Origin: Pseudomonadota bacterium
GTDB lineage: Bacteria; Pseudomonadota; Alphaproteobacteria; Micavibrionales; UBA2020
Length of the DNA stretch: 64,000 nt
Reading direction: 5' to 3'
Assembly (NCBI GenBank): GCA_021849295.1
Contig: JAJZTA010000011.1
Coordinates: 19,782 to 83,781 of the forward strand
The notes beneath the pieces are model-generated. The model saw nothing but the letters and a program-made list of their open reading frames with translations. It ran no database searches and was not told the origin of the DNA. The stretch's first letter is position 1. The number at the start of each line of letters is the position of its first letter. Positions 18,170-27,469 of the stretch are shown one piece after another. The position numbers and the translations under genes were made by a program.

Positions 18170-18889
18170 ATGACTTCACATTCCCGCCCCTACACGGGAC
18201 GCGTGATCGGCGTCCACGACGTCTCCGCCGACACCCGCAAGATCACCGTCGAAATCGAAGGCCGCCAGCGCCTGCCCTTCGGCGCGGGGCAATACATGCA
18301 ATTGTCGGTGGAAGGCTTCGAGCAGCGGCCCTTTTCGATCGCCTCGGCCCCGCACGAGCCGCTGCTGGAATTCCACATCAAGAACAGCGGCCGCGGACTC
18401 AGCGCCCATATCGCCGAAGCGCTGCAGCCCGGCCAGCCCATCACGCTCGAGGGCCCGCTGGGCGAGAGCCACTGGAAACCGGCAGAGGAGGACGCGCCCG
18501 TGCGCCCGCTTTTGATGCTGGCAGGGGGGCTCGGCATCGCGCCTCTGAAATCCATCATCACCGCCTGCCTGCACGGCCGCACGCACCCGCCTGTGCATCT
18601 TTATTGGGGCGTGCGCACGGCGGCGCAGCTTTATCTTGACGATTTTTTCCGCGATCTCGCCAAAAAGAACCCGCGGTTTTCCTATATTCCGGTGCTTTCG
18701 GACGAAACCGACGCCGCCGGCCACCGCGCCGGCCTGATCGGCCACGCCGTGGCGGAGGATTTCGAGACGCTCGCGGGGTTCAGCATCTATATGGCCGGCC
18801 CCGGCGCAATGATCGACGCCACGGTGCCGCTTTTGCTACATAAAGGCGTCGAGGAGGACTATATCTTCAGCGACAGTTTTGGGGTATAA
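18170..18889 (+). CDS. FAD/NAD(P)H flavin or ferredoxin reductase-family protein
   Basis: 239 residues. The flavin-binding RPFSIAS (residues ~53-59) and the pyridine-nucleotide-binding [10 protein letters not shown] (~119-128) are the two hallmarks of the ferredoxin-NADP reductase superfamily. The overall length and the [10 protein letters not shown] and [10 protein letters not shown] end match Fre/LuxG-type flavin reductases without an iron-sulfur domain. Its start lies 18 bases after the LPD7-like gene, and recR follows within ten bases, so it may be part of a longer transcript. The electron acceptor is unknown. Confidence 0.82.
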   Translation: MTSHSRPYTGRVIGVHDVSADTRKITVEIEGRQRLPFGAGQYMQLSVEGFEQRPFSIASAPHEPLLEFHIKNSGRGLSAHIAEALQPGQPITLEGPLGESHWKPAEEDAPVRPLLMLAGGLGIAPLKSIITACLHGRTHPPVHLYWGVRTAAQLYLDDFFRDLAKKNPRFSYIPVLSDETDAAGHRAGLIGHAVAEDFETLAGFSIYMAGPGAMIDATVPLLLHKGVEEDYIFSDSFGV

Positions 18890-18897
18890 TCGGCGCC

Positions 18898-19491
18898 ATG
18901 ATCGGGGCCGAAATAGAACATCTCATCAAGCTTCTCGCCCGCCTGCCGGGCTACGGCCCGCGCTCGGCGCGCCGCGCTGCGCTCTCGCTTCTCAAAAACC
19001 GCGAAAGCCTGATGCAGCCGTTGAGTCAGGCGCTCGCCATCGCGGCGGATGTCATCGTCGAATGCCCCCTCTGCCACAACCTCGACACGGTCTCGCCCTG
19101 CTCCGTCTGCGCCAATCCGGCGCGCGACTTGGGGCAGATCTGCGTGGTCGAGGACATCTCCGACCTCTGGGCGGTCGAGAAGACCGGAGCCTATAAAGGC
19201 TATTACCACGTCCTCGGCGGAACCCTGTCGGCGCTCGACGGCGTCACGCCGGACGACCTTTCCATCCCCCATCTCGTCAGCCGCGCCGCCGCGCCCGCCG
19301 TGCACGAAGTGATCGTCGCCTTAAGCGCCACCATCGATGGACAGACGACGGCGCATTACCTCTCCGAATCTTTGCGCATGGCCGACGTCACGGTGACGCA
19401 GCTCGCCCACGGCGTGCCGATCGGCGGACAGATCGACTATATGGACGACGGCACGCTCTCCACCGCGCTGAAGTCCAGAAAAGCCGTCTGA
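18898..19491 (+). CDS. recR: Recombination mediator RecR
   Basis: 197 residues, the standard length. Helix-hairpin-helix [13 protein letters not shown] lies at residues ~16-28, followed by a C4 zinc finger (Cys 56, 59, 68, 71) and the Toprim domain with [12 protein letters not shown] and [14 protein letters not shown]. RecR works with RecF/RecO to load RecA at single-strand gaps. Its stop overlaps the next start by one base (TGATG). dnaX and the YbaB/EbfC partner gene usually upstream are not here; a flavin reductase takes that place. Confidence 0.96.
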   Translation: MIGAEIEHLIKLLARLPGYGPRSARRAALSLLKNRESLMQPLSQALAIAADVIVECPLCHNLDTVSPCSVCANPARDLGQICVVEDISDLWAVEKTGAYKGYYHVLGGTLSALDGVTPDDLSIPHLVSRAAAPAVHEVIVALSATIDGQTTAHYLSESLRMADVTVTQLAHGVPIGGQIDYMDDGTLSTALKSRKAV

Positions 19492-20186
19492 TGGACGGGT
19501 TCCGGCATATCGACACGTGGGTCTTCGACCTCGACAACACGCTCTATGACGCCAACACCGGCGTTTTCGACCAGATCATCGAGCATATGACGCAATACGT
19601 CTCCGACCGGCTCGGCATCTCGCGCGAGGAGGCGAACGCGTTGCGCCGCACCTACTGGCAGACCTACGGCACGACGCTGCGCGGCCTGATGGAAGAGCAC
19701 AAAATCGACCCTTACGAATTTTTGCGCATCGCCCACGACGTCGACATCTCGGACGTGCCGCAATGCGAGGTCATCAAGGAAAAACTGACCCTGCTCCCCG
19801 GCCGCAAGGTCATTTTCACCAACTCGGGGCAGGAATTCGCGCGCCGCATGACGCGGCACCTCGGCATCGACCACCATTTCGAAGGCACCTTCACCATCGA
19901 GGATGCGAATTTTCTGCCCAAGCCGCGCCCCGAAACCTACACCGCGATCATCGAAAAATTTTCTTTCGACCCGAAGAAGGCGGCGATGTTCGACGACATG
20001 CAGGTGAACTTAAAAACCGCCGCCGAAACCGGCATGACGACCGTGTGGATCAACTGCGGTGAAGGCAGCGACGGAGACGGCGAGAACGGTTGCGAAGACG
20101 TGCCGCCCTACATTCACCACCAGACCGGAAAGCTCGCCGACTGGCTTGAACAAACCGTTCCGCAACACCCCGTCAAAAAGAAATAA
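19491..20186 (+). CDS. HAD-family pyrimidine 5'-nucleotidase
   Basis: 231 residues. HAD motif I is FDLDNTLYD (Asp 13 and 15), motif II IFTNS (~104-108), and motifs III/IV are KPRPETY and [11 protein letters not shown]. The inserted cap ([16 protein letters not shown]) is characteristic of the pyrimidine 5'-nucleotidase/SDT1 group that dephosphorylates UMP/CMP and related nucleotides. It lies between recR and dapD, overlapping recR by one base. This order is common in alphaproteobacteria. Confidence 0.87.
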   Translation: MDGFRHIDTWVFDLDNTLYDANTGVFDQIIEHMTQYVSDRLGISREEANALRRTYWQTYGTTLRGLMEEHKIDPYEFLRIAHDVDISDVPQCEVIKEKLTLLPGRKVIFTNSGQEFARRMTRHLGIDHHFEGTFTIEDANFLPKPRPETYTAIIEKFSFDPKKAAMFDDMQVNLKTAAETGMTTVWINCGEGSDGDGENGCEDVPPYIHHQTGKLADWLEQTVPQHPVKKK

Positions 20187-20199
20187 CCGGAGAAAACAT

Positions 20200-21048
20200 A
20201 TGTCCGAAGCCGAGAAACTCGAATCCGAGATCAATACCATCTGGGAGCAGCGCGAGCAGCTGACCGACAAAACCAAGGTGCTCGCCAAAAGTTCCGTCGA
20301 CGAAGCCCTGAAACTCCTCGGCGAAGGCAAGCTGCGCGTCGCGGAGAAAAAAGACGGCGGGTGGCACGTCAACGTATGGCTCAAAAAAGCCGTGCTGCTC
20401 TCGTTCCGCCTCAACGGCAATAAAATCATCTCCGGCGGCATCGGCGGCACAAGCTGGTGGGACAAGGTCGATCCGGCCTTCGCCGGCATGAAGGAAAAGG
20501 AGTTCACCGCTGCGGGCTTTCGCGCCGTGCCGGGCTGCATCGTCCGCGCCTCCGCCTTTATCGCGCCCGACGTCGTTTTGATGCCGAGCTTCGTCAACGT
20601 CGGCGCCTATGTCGGCGAAGGCACTATGGTCGACACGTGGGTGACCATCGGCTCCTGCGCGCAAATCGGCAAGCATTGCCACATCTCCGGCGGCGTCGGC
20701 ATCGGCGGCGTGCTGGAGCCGCTGCAGGCCGAGCCCGTGATCATCGAGGACAACTGCTTTATCGGCGCGCGCTCCGAAGTCGCCGAGGGCGTGATCGTGG
20801 AGGAAGGCGCGGTGCTCTCGATGGGCGTGTTCCTCGGCGCCTCGACCAAAATCATCGACCGCGCAACGGGCGAGGTTTTCACCGGCCGCGTGCCCGCCTA
20901 TTCGGTCGTCGTGCCGGGCTCGCTCCCGCCGAAAGACGGAAATAATAATGGGGCTGGGGGCCCCAATCTCGCCTGCGCCGTCATCGTCAAGCGCGTCGAC
21001 GAGAAAACCCGCGCCAAAACCTCCATCAACGAGCTGCTGCGGGCGTAA
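20200..21048 (+). CDS. dapD: 2,3,4,5-tetrahydropyridine-2,6-dicarboxylate N-succinyltransferase
   Basis: 282 residues from ATG 20200, preceded by CCGGAGAAAACAT. The left-handed beta-helix hexapeptide region is clear ([35 protein letters not shown]). DapD transfers succinyl from succinyl-CoA onto tetrahydrodipicolinate in the succinylase branch of lysine and diaminopimelate synthesis. dapE, the next step but one, follows directly. The family length is ~274-285. Confidence 0.97.
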   Translation: MSEAEKLESEINTIWEQREQLTDKTKVLAKSSVDEALKLLGEGKLRVAEKKDGGWHVNVWLKKAVLLSFRLNGNKIISGGIGGTSWWDKVDPAFAGMKEKEFTAAGFRAVPGCIVRASAFIAPDVVLMPSFVNVGAYVGEGTMVDTWVTIGSCAQIGKHCHISGGVGIGGVLEPLQAEPVIIEDNCFIGARSEVAEGVIVEEGAVLSMGVFLGASTKIIDRATGEVFTGRVPAYSVVVPGSLPPKDGNNNGAGGPNLACAVIVKRVDEKTRAKTSINELLRA

Positions 21049-21061
21049 AGAGAGTAAGGGC

Positions 21062-22189
21062 ATGACCGATCCGCTCAAAATCGCGCAAGATCTCATCCAT
21101 TGCAAAAGCGTGACGCCCGCGGAAGGTGGCGCACTCGACTACATTGAAAAACTTCTGACCGCGAACGGTTTCACCTGCCACCGCCAGACCTTCTCCGACA
21201 ATGATACGCCGGACGTGCAAAACCTTTACGCGCGGCGCGGGACAGACGCGCCCAACCTTTGCTTCGCCGGACATACCGACGTCGTGCCGGTCGGCGATGA
21301 AAAGGCCTGGACGGTCGACCCGTTCGGCGGCGCCATCAAAGACGACAAGCTTTACGGGCGCGGCGCCTGCGACATGAAAGGGGCGATCGCCGCTTTTGTC
21401 GCCGCCGCGATTGACGTGAAACCCGCCAAAGGCTCCTTGAGCTTCCTCATCACCGGCGACGAGGAAGGCCCTTCGATCAACGGCACGCGGAAAATGCTCG
21501 GCTGGCTGGCGGAGAAAAACGAAAAAATAGATTATTGCATCGTCGGCGAGCCGACATCGGAGAAAACGCTCGGCGACACGGTCAAAATCGGCCGGCGCGG
21601 CACCTTTACGGGACGCCTTACCGTGGCCGGCAAGCAGGGACATGTCGCCTATCCGCGTCTTGCCGACAATCCGGTGCCGAAATTGCTCGAATTGCTTGAA
21701 GTTCTAAATGGCCTCATTCTTGATGCGGGTACAGAGCATTTTCAGCCCTCGAACCTCGAAATCGTCGACGTGGATACCGGCAATCGCGCCGAAAACGTCA
21801 TCCCCGCGGCCGCGAGGGCGGTTTTCAACGTGCGCTTCAACGACCTTTACTCGGGCGCTACGCTCGAGAAAAAACTCCGCACCGCGATGAGCGCGATCGA
21901 CATTCCTTACGACATGAAAGTGCGCGTCGGCGGCGAAAGCTTCTACACCCCGCCCGGAAAGCTTTCGGATGCGCTGGCCGCGGCGGTCGAAAGCGTGACG
22001 GGAGAAAAATCGGTTTTAAGCACCGGCGGCGGCACGTCGGATGCGCGCTTTATACACAAATTTTGCCCCGTCGCGGAACTTGGCCTCCTGAACGCCACCG
22101 CGCATCAGGTTGACGAACATGTGGCCTGCGCCGACATCGTCGCCCTTACCGATATATATAAGAGTGTGATCCGCGCGCTTTGTGTCTAA
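21062..22189 (+). CDS. dapE: Succinyl-diaminopimelate desuccinylase
   Basis: 375 residues from ATG 21062. M20 metallopeptidase motifs: FAGHTDVVP (His 71), GRGACDMKG (Asp 104, bridging), GDEEG (Glu pair ~132) and a final GTSDARFIHK with His near 350. DapE hydrolyses N-succinyl-LL-diaminopimelate to LL-DAP and succinate with two zinc ions. It is 13 bases after dapD, so the pair is an operon. A hairpin lies between it and the convergent kup. Confidence 0.96.
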   Translation: MTDPLKIAQDLIHCKSVTPAEGGALDYIEKLLTANGFTCHRQTFSDNDTPDVQNLYARRGTDAPNLCFAGHTDVVPVGDEKAWTVDPFGGAIKDDKLYGRGACDMKGAIAAFVAAAIDVKPAKGSLSFLITGDEEGPSINGTRKMLGWLAEKNEKIDYCIVGEPTSEKTLGDTVKIGRRGTFTGRLTVAGKQGHVAYPRLADNPVPKLLELLEVLNGLILDAGTEHFQPSNLEIVDVDTGNRAENVIPAAARAVFNVRFNDLYSGATLEKKLRTAMSAIDIPYDMKVRVGGESFYTPPGKLSDALAAAVESVTGEKSVLSTGGGTSDARFIHKFCPVAELGLLNATAHQVDEHVACADIVALTDIYKSVIRALCV

Positions 22190-22215
22190 ATCCCGTCCCG
22201 CGCGCCCCGCGCGAT

Positions 22216-22238
22216 AGCGCTTGAATTCAATAAGCGCT
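22216..22238. terminator. Possible weak terminator hairpin
   Basis: AGCGCTT and AAGCGCT form a seven-base stem around a nine-base loop between the convergent stops of dapE and kup. No strong T-run follows on either strand, so termination activity is uncertain. Confidence 0.4.
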
Positions 22239-24163
22239 TAAATCTCGTATTGTCCGCCGATTTCGACCACGCGGTCGGACGGAATGCCGTAGTAGACGGC
22301 GGCGTCAGAGGCGTTTTTCTTCATCCAGGCGAAGATGCGCTCGCGCCAGCGGGCGATGCCGGATTCCTCTTCCGTCGAGATCACCGTCTCCTTGCCGAGG
22401 AAGAACGAGGCCTGATGGATGTCGTCGAAGTCCATGCCGCGCGCCTGGCACTGGTGCAGCGCCGCGGGCACGTTCGGCTCGTCCTTGAATCCGGTATGGA
22501 GGTCGAGCTGGTAGAAGTCGTGGCCGAGGTTGTAGACGTGCACGCGGTTTTCCTCCGGCACGTAAGGCACCTCCTGCGAGACGACGGTGAAGAAGATAAT
22601 CCGCTCGTGCAGGACCTTGTTATGCTTGAGGTTGTTGAGCAGCGACGCGGGCACGACGTTGTGCAGCGGCGTCATGTAGACGGCGGTGCCGGGCACGCGG
22701 ATCGGCGGATTTTTGTAGATCTCCTTGATGAAGCGCTCGGTAGAGACGGAGGCGCGGGCGACTTTTTCGTTGAGAATGCGGTGGCCGCTCTTCCACGTGG
22801 TGAGCAGCGTGAAGATGACGGTCGCGATCATCAGCGGCACATAGCCGCCGGACAGAACCTTCTGCGACGAGGCGGCGAACAGAACGGCGTCGACGGTAGC
22901 GAACCCGCCCGACGTCATCAGCACGCGCCACCACGGCCAGTGCCATTTCAGCCGCATGACGAAGCTGACCTGCACGGCGGCGATGAACATCGCCCCCGTC
23001 ACCGCCACGCCATAGGCCGCGGCGAGGCCCGCCGACGACTTGAAGATCATGACGACGGCGAGTACCATCGCCAGCAGCATCCAGTTGACGAAGGGGATGT
23101 AGATCTGTCCCATCTCCTTGGCCGAGGTGAAAAAGATGCGCATGCGCGGCAGATAGCCCAGCATGATCGCCTGACGGGTGAGCGAATAGGCGCCGGAAAT
23201 GACCGCCTGCGAGGCGATCACCGTCGCCATGGCGGCGAGGAACAGCAGCGGGATGGACAGCATATGCGGTGCGAGCATGTAGAACGGGTTCTTGATCGCC
23301 TCCGGATGCCGCAGCAAAAGCGCGCCCTGCCCGAAATAGTTCAACAGCAGCCCCGGCCAGGTGACGATGAGCCAGGCAAGGCTGATCGGCTTTGCGCCGA
23401 AGTGGCCCATGTCGGCATAGAGCGCTTCCGCGCCGGTGACGGAAAGCACCGTCGCGCCGAGCCCGAGAAACGAAAGATACGGATGGAAGATGATGAACTT
23501 GACGGCAAACAGCGGATTGACCGCCTGCAGCACCTGCGGCGCGTGGATGATCTGCATGAAGCCGAAAGCGCCCAGCGTCGAAAACCAGATCAGCATGATC
23601 GGGCCGAAAAGATTGCCGACCTTGCCGGTGCCGAAGCGCTGCGCAAGGAAGAGGCAGATCAGGATAACCATGGCGAGCGGCAGCTCGATCGTATGCAGGC
23701 TCGGCGCGACGACCTGAATCCCCTCGATGGCGGACAGGACCGAGATCGCGGGGGTGATGACGCCGTCGGCGTAGAACAGGCTCCCCGCCATGACGCCCAG
23801 AAGCCCCGTCATGTAAAACAGCGACGGGCTGGGGCGCGTCAGCCTTTGCACCAGCGCGAGCAGCGCGAAATCCCCGCCCTCGCCCTTGTTGCTCGCCTTC
23901 ATCACCACCATGACATATTTGACCGTCACGACGATCAGCAGCAGCCAGAAAATCATGGAGAGGAACCGGTAGATGTTCTCCGGCGCGACGGCGAGGTTCG
24001 TCTGGGTAAAGCTCTCCTTCAGCGCATAGAGGGGACTCGTCCCGATATCGCCGAAGACGACGCCGAGCGCGCCCATCGACATCAGGGCGGTGGAACTCGC
24101 ATGGTGCGAACTAGCGCGTTCCTGCTCCAGCTTGCGGTTCAGGTGTTCGGAAAGGCTTTGCAT
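22238..24163 (-). CDS. kup: Low-affinity potassium uptake protein Kup
   Basis: 641 residues, the usual Kup/TrkD length. About twelve helices; the N-terminal signature GALGVVFGDIGTSPLYALKE and the GEGGDFALLALVQR segment are diagnostic. A soluble cytoplasmic C-terminal region begins around residue 450. Kup imports K+ with H+ at the inner membrane. It appears to be monocistronic. Confidence 0.97.
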   Translation of the reverse strand: MQSLSEHLNRKLEQERASSHHASSTALMSMGALGVVFGDIGTSPLYALKESFTQTNLAVAPENIYRFLSMIFWLLLIVVTVKYVMVVMKASNKGEGGDFALLALVQRLTRPSPSLFYMTGLLGVMAGSLFYADGVITPAISVLSAIEGIQVVAPSLHTIELPLAMVILICLFLAQRFGTGKVGNLFGPIMLIWFSTLGAFGFMQIIHAPQVLQAVNPLFAVKFIIFHPYLSFLGLGATVLSVTGAEALYADMGHFGAKPISLAWLIVTWPGLLLNYFGQGALLLRHPEAIKNPFYMLAPHMLSIPLLFLAAMATVIASQAVISGAYSLTRQAIMLGYLPRMRIFFTSAKEMGQIYIPFVNWMLLAMVLAVVMIFKSSAGLAAAYGVAVTGAMFIAAVQVSFVMRLKWHWPWWRVLMTSGGFATVDAVLFAASSQKVLSGGYVPLMIATVIFTLLTTWKSGHRILNEKVARASVSTERFIKEIYKNPPIRVPGTAVYMTPLHNVVPASLLNNLKHNKVLHERIIFFTVVSQEVPYVPEENRVHVYNLGHDFYQLDLHTGFKDEPNVPAALHQCQARGMDFDDIHQASFFLGKETVISTEEESGIARWRERIFAWMKKNASDAAVYYGIPSDRVVEIGGQYEI

Positions 24164-24345
24164 AGGGGACTTTTATTGTTCCTTGGTTTTCTAACAGCGC
24201 GGCGCGGTTGTCTGGCGCAGCCTGCGCTTTCCCGATTGAAGCACTCCCAAGGGATAACACAATTCTTGACGCAACGCAAAAGAAGCCGGATGCGTTTTCA
24301 ATATCGCCTTGAAATCAAAAACAATTTTTTAAGCCCCGCAGACCG

Positions 24346-24753
24346 TCAGCGGGGCCGCGCCTGATCCCCCTCGACCTGCTGGCGAAAGGCCTTTTGCTGG
24401 GCGGGCGTCAGGCTGTTCCATTCCGCGGCGGCGCGCTGCTGCTGCTGCTGGCGCTGCTCCGGCGTCATGTTCTGGTAGGCGGCTCTGGCCTCGTCCTCCA
24501 TCTTCTTCCGGTCGGCAGCGCTGAGGTTCTGCCACTGCTGCATCGCCAGCGCCTGCGCCTGTGCGCGCTGCGCGTCGCTCATGGACTGGTATTCCTTCTG
24601 CGCCTCCTGCATGACCTGCTGACGCTGGGCAGGGGTCAGATTATTGAATTGCTGCAGGGCCTGACCGGCGGGCATGGCAGCGTCTTGCGCGCAGGCGGGC
24701 GCGGCGCACAGAGCGGCGAGAACGACGGATACGGCGGTTGTAAGAAATTTCAT
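24346..24753 (-). CDS. Exported Gln/Ala-rich repeat protein
   Basis: 135 residues. A signal peptide (MKFLTTAVSVVLAALCAAPA, then CAQ) may carry a lipobox-like Cys. The mature chain contains about four helical repeats of ~22 residues, each with (N/S)-x-L/M-(T/S)-P/D/A-(A/E)-(Q/D)-R followed by a Gln-rich segment (FNNLTPAQRQQVM, QSMSDAQRAQAQ, QNLSAADRKKME, QNMTPEQRQQQQ, NSLTPAQQKAF). It resembles DUF3106-type or Spy-like periplasmic helical proteins, but only in composition. The start follows a good AAGGGGG. A short inverted repeat (24333-24355) surrounds the stop. Confidence 0.75.
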   Translation of the reverse strand: MKFLTTAVSVVLAALCAAPACAQDAAMPAGQALQQFNNLTPAQRQQVMQEAQKEYQSMSDAQRAQAQALAMQQWQNLSAADRKKMEDEARAAYQNMTPEQRQQQQQRAAAEWNSLTPAQQKAFRQQVEGDQARPR

Positions 24754-24804
24754 AATAACACCCCCTTATGGTTGGCAACGTCCTATATTATATAATGTCG
24801 GTCT

Positions 24805-24850
24805 TAACAAAAGAAGAAGGCCGTGGGATCCCCCGAACCCGCGGCCTTCT
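24805..24850 (-). terminator. Intrinsic terminator for the two-gene operon at 25 kb
   Basis: On the minus strand AGAAGGCCGCGGG and its complement (one G-U pair) enclose a ten-base loop, and the stem is followed by TTCTTTTGTT. It lies just downstream of the 53-residue gene. Confidence 0.75.
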
Positions 24851-24871
24851 AGCACCATATGACCCCTGAAC

Positions 24872-25033
24872 CTATCCCCCCAGACCCGGTGATTTGCGCG
24901 CCGGCGCGTTGGGTGCGTGGCTTGGACTGCGCGCGCGATCTTCGGCGCGGGCGATCGCTTCACGCCCCTGTTTGAGCGCCGCAAGGTTGCCGACCAGTTT
25001 ATCGAGGTTGAATTCCGTAGTAAGTTTGCTCAT
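24872..25033 (-). CDS. 53-residue hypothetical protein
   Basis: The ATG at 25033 overlaps the stop of the upstream gene by four bases (ATGA). The chain begins MSKLTTEFNLDKLVGNLAAL, continues with a helix rich in Lys, Arg and Glu (KQGREAIARAEDRARS), and ends in a Pro/Gly tail. It is too short for reliable family assignment. The coupling and the downstream terminator support expression. Confidence 0.55.
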   Translation of the reverse strand: MSKLTTEFNLDKLVGNLAALKQGREAIARAEDRARSPSHAPNAPARKSPGLGG

Positions 25034-25257
25034 ATGCGTTCCCTCCTTTTAGCCAGTAACTCTTCCAGCTCCTGAATGCGCCGGTCGAGGTGTTCTTTGC
25101 TGACGGTGATGACGCCGCGGCGCATCACGGCGCGCGCATTGGCGCGGATAGCCTTGCGTAGATCCTCAATGCCCGTCTCGCCCAAAACGTCCTGATCACC
25201 GAAGACGGCTACGAATTCATCGCCCCTTTGTGCCGTCATAAGAAAGACATGTTGCAT
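25030..25257 (-). CDS. Small hypothetical protein with C-terminal coiled coil
   Basis: 75 residues. AAGGAG lies upstream of ATG 25257. The N-terminal half (MQHVFLMTAQRGDEFVAVFG) looks like a beta-strand pair; the C-terminal half is a charged helix likely to form a coiled coil (KEHLDRRIQELEELLAKRRE). It is coupled to the 53-residue gene by ATGA. Function unknown. Confidence 0.6.
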   Translation of the reverse strand: MQHVFLMTAQRGDEFVAVFGDQDVLGETGIEDLRKAIRANARAVMRRGVITVSKEHLDRRIQELEELLAKRRERI

Positions 25258-25466
25258 AATCCAATCTCCTTATTTTCTATCCTGTAAAGCGCGTCTTGTT
25301 GTTATGTTTGCTACGTATTACTTTATGCAAACAAAGTTAAACAATGGTTAATATTGCATAATTTGTTGTTATCGTTATATTTTTGGGAGCGCGTCGAAAC
25401 GTCTTTTTATGGTTTTTTACCCTCGAAACGGGTCTGGAACCGCCATTTTTCAAAGGAGAATCCGCT

Positions 25467-25886
25467 ATGCACACCGTCACCGTAAAGGTCGAAGAATCGG
25501 GCGAGGGCCTTTATACGCAGACCGTCCAGGCGGGTGCGCACGCGCTCAAGGCCGACGAGCCGGTCGATTTGGGCGGGCTCGACAAAGGCCCCGCGCCCTA
25601 TGACCTGCTGCTCTCCGCGCTCGGCGCCTGCACGTCGATGACTTTGCGCATGTACGCCAACCAGAAGAAATGGGATTTGAAAAAAACCGCTGTGACGCTC
25701 ACGCACGAAAAACGCGAGGACGCGGAGAAGAAGAAATACGATTTCATCACGCGCGAGATCACGGTCGAAGGCAATCTCGACGACGCGCAGCGGCAAAGGC
25801 TGCTGGAGATCGCCAACAAATGCCCGGTGCACAGAACACTGACGGGAGAGATGCGGCCTATAGTTGAGAGCAGTCTAGCGAAGTAA
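25467..25886 (+). CDS. OsmC/Ohr-family protein
   Basis: 139 residues from ATG 25467, which has AAAGGAGAA upstream. Conserved parts are the central YDLLLSALGACTSMTLRMYA (Cys in GAC) and, near the end, CPVHRTL, giving the two cysteines of the family. OsmC/Ohr proteins reduce organic hydroperoxides; this short form resembles the YhfA-like group. A 209-base upstream gap separates it from the divergent pair. Confidence 0.87.
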   Translation: MHTVTVKVEESGEGLYTQTVQAGAHALKADEPVDLGGLDKGPAPYDLLLSALGACTSMTLRMYANQKKWDLKKTAVTLTHEKREDAEKKKYDFITREITVEGNLDDAQRQRLLEIANKCPVHRTLTGEMRPIVESSLAK

Positions 25887-25909
25887 AAATCACTCTTCGT
25901 CATCAAGCT

Positions 25910-26188
25910 CTATCGAGACAAGACCTCTATACACCAAATAGTATAACGCAACGCAAGCAATGGCGGTCGAAGGAAGATATAAAAAAAGGTGGATTTTATT
26001 CCCGTTCCCAACTGAGATTCTAAATTCCCGTCAAGCGCCATATCTACAAGCCCCCACAATACCATCCACACGACAGTCGGCCACCATGTGTACCCGCTAA
26101 GTTTCACGGCACAATTCGGGCATGTAAAATGAGAACGAACTTTTTCAATTTTAATTTTGGTCTCACATTTCGGACAAACCAGAGACAT
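25910..26188 (-). CDS. Small zinc-ribbon membrane protein
   Basis: 92 residues. The N-terminus has CPKC and CPNC 16 residues apart, a C4 zinc ribbon. A hydrophobic helix with many Trp follows (WWPTVVWMVLWGLVDMAL) and a second at the C-terminus (FFYIFLRPPLLAL). Base composition is AT-rich relative to the surroundings. It lies five bases after the S24 repressor gene and may be cotranscribed with it. Function unknown; superinfection or membrane-sensing roles are speculation. Confidence 0.6.
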   Translation of the reverse strand: MSLVCPKCETKIKIEKVRSHFTCPNCAVKLSGYTWWPTVVWMVLWGLVDMALDGNLESQLGTGIKSTFFYIFLRPPLLALRYTIWCIEVLSR

Positions 26189-26193
26189 GCGGC

Positions 26194-26850
26194 CTACCCC
26201 CGCCCGACCACCGCATAGATCGCCTTGACCTCCGCCTTGGGAATGTCTTTTTCTCCAGCCGGATTGAGCTGCGCGACGCGGATCACCTTGTCCGTCTGGC
26301 GCAGGTAGCGTTTGATGTAGGCGTCGCCGTTGAGCATTTCGATCACGCAGTCGCGCCCCGCGTCCGGCTGGCGGCCGGGATGCACGTAGACGAGCTCGCC
26401 CGCGAAATAGCGCGGCTCCATCGAATCCGAAAAGACATAGACCGCGAAGGCGTTGGCGATACCGGCCTGCGACGGATGCCGCGCCACCCAGTCGACGATT
26501 TCGCCGTTTTGAAGATTGAGCCCGCCGTGCACGCTGCCCGCGGCGTAGCCGTAGACGGGAACGTCACCCCCGAAATTCCATTGCACCTGCTGCATGTCGG
26601 ACAAGCCCCCGGGGGGCTTGCGGTGCGGCGGCTCCTGCAGGTATTCGCCCTCCATGCCGGACACATCCAGCGGCCTGCCGAGGTATTTCACGATCTTTGG
26701 AATCTCGTCCACGACGATCTTGCGCGCCCCGTGGAGCATGCGGTTGACGGTGGTGGCGTGGTACCCCAGATAGTCGGCCAGCCCCTTTTGGCTTTTGCCC
26801 GGGGTGGTTTCGATAATATAACGAATCTGTTCATGTAGACGCATTGACAT
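26194..26850 (-). CDS. Phage-type repressor: helix-turn-helix plus S24 peptidase
   Basis: 218 residues. Residues ~18-45 form an XRE-type helix-turn-helix (QKGLADYLGYHATTVNRML). After a Pro-rich linker the C-terminal S24 domain has Ser 143 (in FSDSMEP) and Lys 180 (AYIKRY) as the catalytic pair, and an Ala 104-Gly 105 cleavage site in YAAGSV. Such proteins repress a divergent promoter and cut themselves upon RecA activation. All key residues are present, so it should be functional. It faces a divergent phage-type gene across an AT-rich 175-base region. Confidence 0.9.
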   Translation of the reverse strand: MSMRLHEQIRYIIETTPGKSQKGLADYLGYHATTVNRMLHGARKIVVDEIPKIVKYLGRPLDVSGMEGEYLQEPPHRKPPGGLSDMQQVQWNFGGDVPVYGYAAGSVHGGLNLQNGEIVDWVARHPSQAGIANAFAVYVFSDSMEPRYFAGELVYVHPGRQPDAGRDCVIEMLNGDAYIKRYLRQTDKVIRVAQLNPAGEKDIPKAEVKAIYAVVGRG

Positions 26851-27025
26851 GAATTGATATTATCTCATTTTTTGAAATGACGATATAACAATTTTATAAA
26901 TTCTTGATATTAATATTATTATTTTATTAAATTGCTAAATTGTAAATTTATGTTGACGATTAATTGCTAATAATGCAATATTTATAGCAGAGACGATTCG
27001 AAACCCGCAAGTGAATATGACATAA
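26851..27025. promoter_or_regulatory. AT-rich divergent control region with candidate promoter
   Basis: This is the most AT-rich stretch near here. A TTGATATTA word occurs twice and AATTGCTAA twice, which could be repressor-binding half-sites. TTGACG at 26953-26958, 17 bases and CAATAT at 26976-26981 give a reasonable rightward promoter for the 27026 gene. Operator assignment is inference. Confidence 0.5.
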
Positions 27026-27469
27026 ATGAGCTACAAACTCCCCGCCGGCCTCCCCTTTGACCCCAAACTGACCATCATCGCCAAAAAGACCGGCCTCGCC
27101 CGCGGCGACGTGCTGGCGGTCTGGGTCGCGCTGATCGACCATGCCGCCAAGGCGCGTCCGCGCGGCAGTCTCGCCGCCGCGCAGCCGGACGAGATCGCCG
27201 CCGTGCTGGAGTGCCCGCCCGCCAACGTCGTGGCGGTGATCGCGGCGCTGAAGGACAAAAACATGATTTCGGCGGACAACGGCATCGCCCGCTGGCACCG
27301 CTACCAGAAACTTTCCACCCCGCGCGTGCGCGCCCACCGCGCGCGAAAACAAATAAGCGACCGGCAGACCCGCCCCGCCGAAACTGAGTCGGCGCGCCTG
27401 AGCCGCCTCCGGCAGGACATGGCCGCCCGCCGCAACAACCGCCCGCCCGCCTATGCCGACCCTCTATGA
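27026..27469 (+). CDS. Phage replisome-organiser-like protein
   Basis: 147 residues. The first ~95 residues look like the winged-helix N-terminus of phage replication proteins (FDPKLTIIAKKTGLARGDVL, ALIDHAAKARPRGSL, ALKDKNMISADNGIARWHRY). The remainder is a basic Arg-rich tail (RVRAHRARKQISDRQTR). It is transcribed away from the S24 repressor, as in a lysogeny module. No helicase loader or integrase is visible nearby. The assignment is by pattern. Confidence 0.55.
   Translation: MSYKLPAGLPFDPKLTIIAKKTGLARGDVLAVWVALIDHAAKARPRGSLAAAQPDEIAAVLECPPANVVAVIAALKDKNMISADNGIARWHRYQKLSTPRVRAHRARKQISDRQTRPAETESARLSRLRQDMAARRNNRPPAYADPL

Noticed and set aside
22250..24364. Very long open frame on the plus strand opposite kup
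   Set aside because: It is antisense to a clear Kup protein, is rich in Arg, Asp and His as mirrored codons are, and has no motif or ribosome-binding site.
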